From contig NC_085138.1 of the NCBI RefSeq assembly GCF_035046485.1, forward strand, positions 88,833,228 through 88,897,227: a DNA stretch of 64,000 bases. The letters run 5' to 3'. Within the stretch, counting starts at the first letter, position 1. The number at the start of each line of letters is the position of its first letter. The stretch comes from Aedes albopictus (Eukaryota; Arthropoda; Insecta; Diptera; Culicidae). Made by a program: the position numbers and the translations under genes. Shown here piece by piece: positions 56,212 through 64,000 of this stretch. The notes beneath the pieces were generated by a model. That model saw only the letters and a list, made by a program, of their open reading frames with translations. It searched no databases and was not told the origin of the DNA.

Positions 56212-58421
56212 GCATGCGACGAATTTCGCACCAACTCGTCTTCGGGGTTGGCAGCACCCCCTCAGAATGTTATGAAATTTTGTAGGTTTCAAGACTTTAC
56301 CTTTTCAAGCAACTTTGCGTATTTTTTTTTTTCAAAATTAACCTAGAACCCACTTTTTTATGTTTTGATTTTTTTTTCCCAAGAAAGACAATATAGTTGC
56401 CTAACTTTCCTCCATACATCACAAGATGGGCACTTTTGAGGAAAAAAAAATTTTCTAAAAAAAACTTTTTCATTTTATTTTTTTTTGCGTGTTGTGCATT
56501 AACTCGTACAGTAATGTATCCAGAATCCTAATGACATTCCATTAAAACTTAATGGGCTCAACTACTTTTTTAATATCTTAACGTGCTTGACATTGAAAAC
56601 GTGCTTGATATTGGAAAGGGCTCAAGACAAATTTGCTTTTAGGGTTTTATATCAATGAAAACGCTTGTGTATTGATGAAATATGTACATATGTATATGTG
56701 TATTCAATTATTTTCTTTTCTACAATATATACATCCTTCTTTTATACATTCTATTGTAACGTTTTTTGAATATTAGATCTTTAGTCTATCTGAAACAAAG
56801 TAAACTGTTTTGGATTATCTTTTGAATTCGAAAACTTCTTCGCTTCAATTTGATTTTCAGAAATTGGCACAAATGAATGAAATTTTTGTGTACCAGGTAT
56901 TGTTTTTACGTGACTGTATGTGTATAGTTCTTCAAGTTCATCCGTCATTTTTGCATATTGTTAATTTGAAATAAAGCAGAAATTCAATTTTGTTATATGT
57001 ATATCTGACTGTTTAACTGCCCAGTCATACAGTTCTCGAGGAGTTGTGATTGTGTTCCCATAATCTCGAGCAAGACTTGCTCGTTTTGTCATTCGCTTGA
57101 GAGTACCTCCAACAGCGTCATATGGACCTTTGCCATGTGAAGTTGCGAAGAAGTGCCATTCTGCTTCCAATCCATAATTGGACCGAAAACTGCACAAACT
57201 GGCAAATTTTTTTTTTGTTCTTATAATGAGCTGCTGCTCCATCTGACATGAAAGTAATTTTTGAGAAATCAATCGATTGTTTAATGAAATCCAGCAGTTT
57301 TGATATAAATAACTGAACTGCTGTTGTATCGTGTGTAAGTACTTCAGATATTATTATAAAGCTCAAGTTTTCCAACTTATTTTCTTTTCTGTAGTACACT
57401 TCAAAGGGGTGAATGGTAGCTTGAGAATTATTCCAATGGTAACCTTGAGCTGAATTTTGAATGATAAATGAATAATTTTCTGAAAAGTCACAAATTGTTA
57501 ATACTTCACCCTGTTTAAGAGATTCTTTTTTATCCCGCGAAAATGAGGTTTGTTCTTTATAAATGAAATCATGAGTTATAAACTTATCAACTTTTTCTAC
57601 AAAATACGGAACAAACTCGTCTATAGTCTTAGTAATAGTTTCCAAATTGCATCGATCAGTGGTTAGCCATTGTTGAAATAAAATCGATTCTTTATCATTC
57701 GCTTCTAATAATGATGTTAGTTCACTGGTTCTAGGCACACAATAATACAATTTCAGCAAACAGAATGCTGTTTTAAGCATTCAGATATCAAAACAAGCTG
57801 AGAAACAGGTTCTATTCCAGTTGGGATGTAACGCCAAGGAAAAGAAGGCACCCAATCAAACAAAGTTGTAATGCCCATTGAGCGTTATTAAATGGGTATA
57901 AGGATTCTTGATACATCCTGTACGAGTTAATGCACAACACGCTAAAAAAAAAATAACATGAAAAAGTTTTTGTTAGAAAAACTTTTTTTCCTTAAAAGTG
58001 CCCATCTTGTAATGTATAGAAAAAAGTTAGGCAACTATATTGTCTTTCTTGGGAAAAAATTTCAAAACAAAAAAAAGTGGGCTTTTTCTGTAAATTGACT
58101 TTTAATTTTGAAATTATATTTTTTAGCGTTTAAAAATGTATTTAGAATTTTTGAAATATTTTTTCATGAAAGCTTGGACAATTCTCTAAAAGTCCTCCAT
58201 ACAACACTTTTCTATAGGTCTTGTCATTTTTGAGTTACATCGATTTTAAAAAATTCTTCGAAAAAAAGTTAGGCCCTCTTCAAATGTTACTCTTGAAAAT
58301 TTTTGAAAATTTAAGTATGCAAAGTTGCTTATAAAAACCTAGTCTTTATGCCCACCAAGTTTCATTCGATTCTGAGAGGGTGTTGCCAACCACTGGTCGA
58401 GTTGGCGCGAAATTCGCATGC
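56212..58421 (-). mobile_element. 2.2-kb DNA transposon with long inverted ends
   Basis: The left end GCATGCGACGAATTTCGCAC and right end (minus strand GCATGCGAATTTCGC) are inverted copies, continuing through CCAACTCG, GGTTGGCA and CACCC and on through AT-rich arms (for example GAGTTAATGCACAACACGC at 57924, inverted at about 56500). Arms exceed 250 bp. Between them is a transposase remnant on the minus strand. No convincing target duplication was found. Confidence 0.85.
56961..57780 (-). pseudogene. Frameshifted DDE-like transposase
   Basis: The main frame (57780-57118) carries LTICDFSENYSF, GYHWNNSQATIHPF, a HDTTAVQLF box and FMSDGAAAHYKNK. After a frameshift at a run of ten A (57216-57207 on minus), the next frame gives EAEWHFFATSHGKG, DAVGGTLKR and TPRELYDWA, ending at 56961. 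The D (CDFSEN), D (SDGAA) and E (AEWHFF) spacing suggests an RNase H-fold catalytic core of a transposase type seen widely in arthropods; I cannot assign the superfamily. The N-terminal DNA-binding part is missing, so this copy is non-autonomous. Confidence 0.8.
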
Positions 58422-58489
58422 ATATTTTACGAGGAAAGCAATTCTTCTCTAGTGGCGTGTCTTGGTGAGTTGTAACAATGTTGCTAAAT

Positions 58490-58762
58490 CTAATCAGGGT
58501 TTTCGAAGATATTCAGATTTACGGGGTTTTCTACGTGTTGAAGGGCAGTTAGAAGATCATCTTGACTGTATGAAAATCTATGGATTTCTTTTCTAGGCAA
58601 TTTAATCAATTCAAAACTTAAAGGTTCTGACATCACTGCAACGTGGTGATAGATCTGGCATGTTTGAGTCAGTTTAGAGATGTAGCTGACGAATGTTTCA
58701 AACAATAACCTATCAAACGCAGTGTAGTTGCCAACAGCTTCGCAACGCAGCTTGACGTTCAT
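58490..58762 (-). CDS. 90-codon open frame, function unknown
   Basis: From ATG at 58762 to TAG at 58490 the frame begins MNVKLRCEAVGNYTAFDRLL and ends NLNIFENPD, with non-repetitive, fairly balanced amino-acid use. No domain is recognised, and no splice signals were established. It lies just outside the 2.2-kb transposon, so it is not the transposase N-terminus unless the element boundary is wrong. Confidence 0.2.
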   Translation of the reverse strand: MNVKLRCEAVGNYTAFDRLLFETFVSYISKLTQTCQIYHHVAVMSEPLSFELIKLPRKEIHRFSYSQDDLLTALQHVENPVNLNIFENPD

Positions 58763-59101
58763 TCATTCGGGTGCTCCAGTCTGCTCGATTCGATGGCATC
58801 GTAAATTTATTTGTTTTACTTTCTGACTTTGGGTTTGGTTTTGTTGCGTCTTTCATAATTGACATCTCTTCTGTAGCTCAGTGAGGTGCATTTGGGTCGT
58901 AAGAGTGGATTACAGAGCTTCGCTCTTCATAACTATGAGGGAGCTCTTGGATAGACGCTCATTTGGAGTCCAACTGAATTTGTAGTTAGGATGCTTCCTG
59001 GAATCAAGATACGTGGTCAATCAAATCTATTTATCTCATTCAAGTTTATCTGTAAATTAAACTTGAAATTGGCCGTTTAATGCTCGTCAACTGAAATCCT
59101 T

Positions 59102-59347
59102 TCAATATTCAGAAGCCACTTCGAAACTGTGCAGCTCCATAATCAATCCATTCAAACCCCTCAAGCTTCCTGCCTTATCATCAACAATCGACACTTCACC
59201 AGTTCGGTCCCCTTCAATTGGAAGGAGGTTCACCTCAAGTAGCTTCCGAAAATCTCCACTCAAGACGCACCAGATTTGCTCCTCCGCCCGATGAACAACA
59301 AAAAGCGCCAGATAGTAACTTCTCAAGTGTCTCAAGAGATTGAACAA
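59102..59347 (-). CDS. 81-codon open frame, function unknown
   Basis: The part from HRAEEQIWCVLSGDFRKLL to the stop after HSFEVASEY looks like ordinary globular protein and lacks repeat bias. No family is recognised. The N-terminal residues may be non-coding, with the true exon starting further in. It could be a genuine exon on the minus strand or chance. Confidence 0.2.
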   Translation of the reverse strand: MFNLLRHLRSYYLALFVVHRAEEQIWCVLSGDFRKLLEVNLLPIEGDRTGEVSIVDDKAGSLRGLNGLIMELHSFEVASEY

Positions 59348-59914
59348 AAAAAAAGTTCAACCGCTTCCGTTTATTCCTCATCAACAACCGTGCGCTGTGC
59401 TGTGCGGTGGACGACTAAAGTACGTAGCCAGAGCACTGTGATCCCGTTTGAAGTGGAATTTGAAAACTCCCCCGAAGCTACTTACTGAGGTCGTTCTTTC
59501 GAGGGCGCAAGCATCGCTCTCTCCCATCCTCAATCAACCCGACGCCATCGGCAGACCAGCAAACTCCACGCGCCAGGTGTGGCTTTCGTTGAAATATTGT
59601 CTTCATCATCGAAAGCCGAGCCGAGATCGGACCAACGTAGTCCGAAACAAGAATAATGGCCCGGAAAGAATATGCTTCCTCGGTCTTTTTCACATTCTTC
59701 TGGAACGGTCCGGCAGCTACACCCGGGAATCTTTGCCTCTACGGAAATTTTGATTTATTGCTGTCGACGCGGCATCGTAGAGCGAGCAATGTTACAATAC
59801 AGCGATGGGGAACGAGGGCTTTGTTGCTCCACTCTCGGCGGCGGGCGGTGGGTGGAATCATGAATCGCTCTGTTTTGCCAGTCGACGAAAGGCAGTTGAT
59901 GTTTGCCACGCCAG

Positions 59915-60130
59915 TACACTGAATTCTTTTTTTACACGACTTTTTTTACGCGATTTTCTCGAAGTTACGCGACTTTTTTTACGCGATTTTGGTCATTTGC
60001 GGAGGGCAAATCGCGTAAAAAAAATTTCCTTTGGATTTTTTTTGCGCGAATTCTCGAAGTTACGCGAACTTTTTTTACACGATCTTTTTTGCGCGAACGC
60101 ATCCATCGCGTAAAAACAGAATTTAGTGTA
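59915..60130. mobile_element. 216-bp TA-flanked MITE with TTACGCGA repeats
   Basis: TACACTGAATTCT (59915) and AGAATTTAGTGTA (to 60130) are inverted ends including TA. The interior alternates TTTTTTACGCGA and TCTCGAAGTTACGCGA, with inverted TCGCGTAAAA copies. Tc1/mariner-like by TA ends. Open frames read the repeat only. Confidence 0.75.
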
Positions 60131-60224
60131 ATCATCTTTCTTTTGGTAGTTGACTCCCATTGAGGGGAATTGGGAAGCAAAAGTTTTTGCATTGCGAATG
60201 AGATTTTTCCTTCGTAAGAATGGG
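60131..60224. other. Short spacer before array 3
   Basis: Unassigned; satellite begins at about 60225. Confidence 0.4.
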
Positions 60225-63200
60225 ATGAGAGATTCCCGGAGTAATCCTCCCAGGAATCCCGGAAGAATCCTCGCAGAATTTCCGAAATAATCCTCTCAGG
60301 ATTCCTAAAGGAAACCTCCTAGGACTCCCAGACGAATCCTTTCAGATTTCCTCTCAGGATTCCCGGAGGAATCCTATCAGGATTCTTGAAGGAATTTTAT
60401 CAGGGTTCTCGGAGGAATCCTTTTTGGTTTTTCGGAGAAATTCTCTCTGGATTCTCGGAGGAATCCTCACTGGATTCCCGGAGGAGTCCTCTCCAGATTC
60501 CCGGAAGAATCCTCTCAGGATTCCTGAAGGAATCCTCTCAGGATTCCTGGAGGAGTCCTCTCAGGATTCCCGGAGGAATCCTCTCAGGATTCCCGGAGGA
60601 ATCCTCTCAGGATTCCCGGAGGAATCCTCTCAGGATTCCCGGAGGAATCCTCTCAGGATTCCCGGAGGAATCCTCTCAGGATTCCCGGAGGAATCCTCTC
60701 AGGGTTCCCGGAGGAATCCTCTCAGGATTCCCGGAGGAATCCTCTCAGGATTCCCGGAGGAATCCTCTCAGGATTCCCGGAGGAATCCTCTCAGGATTCC
60801 CGGAGGAATCCTCTCAGGATTCCCGGAGGAATCCTCTCAGGATTTCCGGAGGAATCCTCCCAGGATTTCCGGAGGAATCCTCCCAGGATTTCCAGAGGAA
60901 TCCTCCCAGGATTCCCGGAGGAAACCTCCCAGGATTCCCGGAGGAATCCTCCCAGGATTCCCGGAGGAATCCTCCCAAGATTCCCAGAGGAATCCTCCCA
61001 GGATTCCCGGAGGAATCCTCCCAGGATTCCCGGAGGAATCCTCCCAGGATTCCCGGAGGAATCCTCCCAGGATTCCCGGAGGAATCCTCCCAGGATTCCC
61101 GGAGGAATCCTCCCAGGATTCCCGGAGGAATCCTCCCAGGATTCCCGGAGGAATCCTCCCAGGATTCCCGGAGGAATCCTCCCAGGATTCCCGGAGGAAT
61201 CCTCCCAGGATTCCCGGAGGAATCCTCCCAGGATTCCCGGAGGAATCCTCCCAGGATTCCCGGAGGAATCCTCCCAGGATTCCCGGAGGAATCCTCCCAG
61301 GATTCCCGGAGGAATCCTCCCAGGATTCCCGGAGGAATCCTCCCAGGATTCCCGGAGGAATCCTCCCAGGATTCCCGGAGGAATCCTCCCAGGATTCCCG
61401 GAGGAATCCTCCCAGGATTCCCGGAGGAATCCTCCCAGGATTCCCGGAGGAATCCTCCCAGGATTCCCGGAGGAATCCTCCCAGGATTCCCGGAGGAATC
61501 CTCCCAGGATTCCCGGAGGAATCCTCCCAGGATTCCCGGAGGAATCCTCCCAGGATTCCCGGAGGAATCCTCCCAGGATTCCCGGAGGAATCCTCCCAGG
61601 ATTCCCGGAGGAATCCTCCCAGGATTCCCGGAGGAATCCTCCCAGGATTCCCGGAGGAATCCTCCCAGGATTCCCGGAGGAATCCTCCCAGGATTCCCGG
61701 AGGAATCCTCCCAGGATTCCCGGAGGAATCCTCCCAGGATTCCCGGAGGAATCCTCCCAGGATTCCCGGAGGAATCCTCCCAGGATTCCCGGAGGAATCC
61801 TCCCAGGATTCCCGGAGGAATCCTCCCAGGATTCCCGGAGGAATCCTCCCAGGATTCCCGGAGGAATCCTCCCAGGATTCCCGGAGGAATCCTCCCAGGA
61901 TTCCCGGAGGAATCCTTCCAGGATTCCCGGAGGAATCCTTCCAGGATTCCCGGAGGAATCCTTCCAGGATTCCCGGAGGAATCCTTCCAGGATTCCCGGA
62001 GGAATCCTTCCAGGATTCCCGGAGGAATCCTTCCAGGATTCCCGGAGGAATCCTTCCAGGATTCCCGGAGGAATCCTTCCAGGATTCCCGGAGGAATCCT
62101 TCCAGGATTCCCGGAGGAATCCTTCCAGGATTCCCGGAGGAATCCTTCCAGGATTCCCGGAGGAATCCTTCCAGGATTCCCGGAGGAATCCTTCCAGGAT
62201 TCCCGGAGGAATCCTTCCAGGATTCCCGGAGGAATCCTTCCAGGATTCCCGGAGGAATCCTTCCAGGATTCCCGGAGGAATCCTTCCAGGATTCCCGGAG
62301 GAATCCTTCCAGGATTCCCGGAGGAATCCTTCCAGGATTCCCGGAGGAATCCTTCCAGGATTCCCGGAGGAATCCTTCCAGGATTCCCGGAGGAATCCTT
62401 CCAGGATTCCCGGAGGAATCCTTCCAGGATTCCCGGAGGAATCCTTCCAGGATTCCCGGAGGAATCCTTCCAGGATTCCCGGAGGAATCCTTCCAGGATT
62501 CCCGGAGGAATCCTTCCAGGATTCCCGGAGGAATCCTTCCAGGATTCCCGGAGGAATCCTTCCAGGATTCCCGGAGGAATCCTTCCAGGATTCCCGGAGG
62601 AATCCTTCCAGGATTCCCGGAGGAATCCTCCCAGGATTCCCGGAGGAATCCTCCCAGGATTCCCGGAGGAATCCTCCCAGGATTCCCGGGGGAATCCTCC
62701 CAGGATTCCCGGGGGAATCCTCCCAGGATTCCCGGAGGAATCCTCCCAGGATTCAAGGAGGAATCCTCCCAGGACTCCCGGAGGAATCCTCCCAGGATTC
62801 CCGGAGGAATCCTCCCAGGATTCCCGGAGGAATCCTCCCAGGATTCCCGGAGGAATCCTCCCAGGATTCCCGGAGGAATCCTCCCAGGATTCCCGGAGGA
62901 ATCCTCCCAGGATTCCCGGAGGAATCCTCCCAGGATTCCCGGATGAATCCTCCTAGGATTCCCGGTGGGATCCTCCCAGGATTCCCGGAGGAATCCTCCC
63001 AGGATTCCCGGAGGAATCCTCCCAGGATTCCCGGAGGAATCCTCCCAGGATTCCCGGAGGAATCCTCCCAGGATTCCCGGAGGAATCCTCCCAGGATTCC
63101 CGGAGGAATCCTCCCAGGATTCCCGGAGGAATCCTCCCAGGATTCCCGGAGGAATCCTCCCAGGATTCCCGGAGGAATCCTCCCAGGATTCCCGGAGGAA

Positions 63201-64000
63201 TCCTCCCAGGATTCCCGGAGGAATCCTCCCAGGATTCCCGGAGGAATCCTCCCAGGATCCCCGGAGGAATCCTCCCAGGATCCCCGGAGGAATCCTCCCA
63301 GGATCCCCGGAGGAATCCTCTAAGGATTTTCGGAGGAATCCTCTAAGGATTTTCGGAGGAATCCTCTAAGGATTCCCGGAGGAATCCTCTCATGATTTGC
63401 GAAGGAATCCTCTCAGGATTTGCGAAGGAATCCTCTCAGGATTTCCGGATGAATCCTCTCAGGATTTCCGGAGGAATACTCTCAGGATTTCCGGAGGAAT
63501 CCTCTCAGGATGTCCGGAGGAATCCTCTCAGGATTTCCGGAGGAATCCTCTCATGATTTGCGAAGGAATCCTCTCAGGATTTGCGAAGGAATCCTCTCAG
63601 GATTTCCGGATGAATCCTCTCAGGATTTCCGGATGAATCCTCTCAGGATTCCCGGAGGAATCCTCTCAGGATTCCCGGAGGAATCCTCTCAGGACTCCCG
63701 GAGGAATCCTCTCAGGATTCCCGGAGGAATCCTCTCAGGATTCCCGGAGGAATCCTCTCAGGATTCCCGGAGGAATCCTCTCAGGATTCCCGGAGGAATC
63801 CTCTCAGGATTCCCGGAGGAATCCTCTCAGGATTCCCGGAGGAATCCTCTCAGGATTCCCGGAGGAATCCTCTCAGGATTCCCGGAGGAATCCTCTCAGG
63901 ATTCCCGGAGGAATCCTCTCAGGATTCTCGGAGGAATCCTCGCAGGATTCCTGGAGGAATCCTCGCAGGATTCCTGGAAGAATCCTCGCAGGATTCCTGG
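60225..64000 (+). repeat. 23-bp satellite array 3 (~164 monomers, runs off window)
   Basis: The monomer is GGAATCC, a 5-base spacer, GGATTCC, CGGA. The spacer defines blocks: TCTCA (about 60530-60840), TCCCA (about 60850-61910), TTCCA (about 61911-62615), TCCCA again (about 62620-63310), a mutated stretch with TCTAA and TTTGCGAA variants (about 63310-63640), then TCTCA to about 63930 and TCGCA at the window edge. Long frames on both strands are artefacts. Confidence 0.95.

Larger units (their letters stand above)
58422..59914. other. Unassigned DNA with two possible exons
   Basis: Repeat-poor apart from its edges. Two minus-strand frames are listed separately. A TAGCTCAGTGAGG near 58876 resembles a tRNA box A, but no box B follows. 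Confidence 0.35.

Noticed and set aside
58870..58960. tRNA-like box A (TAGCTCAGTGAGG)
   Set aside because: No box B or cloverleaf follows.
60386..62956. 639-856 codon frames
   Set aside because: Same satellite artefact, in array 3.

Overview
The window looks like non-coding, repeat-saturated DNA from a mosquito, most probably Aedes. This rests on tRNA-derived SINEs ending in (GAA)n, LOA-, R1- and RTE-like LINE remains, many small terminal-inverted-repeat elements, Penelope-like retroelement tails, and pervasive TTCCTCCAGGAATTC-type degenerate satellite DNA. Species is inferred from repeat style and was not tested. There is no complete protein-coding host gene. Two runs of exactly 500 N (9039-9538, 34539-35038) are assembly gaps of arbitrary size.

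Layout. 1-20 kb: old degenerate satellite blocks (1.4-2.1, 2.8-4.1, 15.7-16.6, 17.1-18.7, 19.0-20.1 kb) peppered with MITEs and SINEs. Included are a 926-bp TA-flanked foldback at 14.6-15.5 kb and a 1.08-kb foldback at 18.7-19.7 kb, whose left arm carries a 300-bp retroposon with a 20-bp target duplication. 20.2-23.5 kb: a decayed LOA-type LINE on the minus strand, interrupted by a tRNA-SINE. 23.7-28.2 kb: a Penelope-like hairpin, a MITE and a 2.1-kb foldback. 28.2-29.5 kb: a CpG-rich, repeat-poor segment ending in a good splice donor, the best candidate for host-gene sequence (a 5' non-coding exon). 30.4-36.9 kb: Ty3/gypsy-like gag/pol debris, an R1-like LINE and an RTE-like LINE; the last was hit by three copies of one MITE family.

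38-64 kb holds the most striking structure. Three large arrays of a 23-bp satellite (39.5-45.5 kb plus, 51.8-55.1 kb minus, 60.2 kb to the window end plus) total about 11.5 kb. Each monomer is a dyad, GGAATCC-N5-GGATTCC, and subfamilies occur in homogeneous blocks. The monomer has no stop codon in several frames, so spurious open frames of up to 1343 codons appear; they are not genes.

Four insertions (23.8, 38.2, 39.2 and 39.8-41.3 kb) share one architecture: a 12-13 bp target duplication, a ~30-nt extension containing a CGACTGG core (usually TTCGACTGG), and an inverted pair of retroelement 3' tails. Two of them encode the C-terminus of a Penelope-like GIY-YIG protein and carry a hammerhead-ribozyme core (CTGAAGA, stem II, GAAAC, GTC/GTA) in both arms. 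The largest is a near-perfect 1449-bp palindrome inside the satellite. At 56.2-58.4 kb lies a 2.2-kb DNA transposon with long inverted ends and a frameshifted transposase remnant. Nothing here works together as an operon or pathway; the story is nested mobile elements inserted into satellite DNA of several ages.
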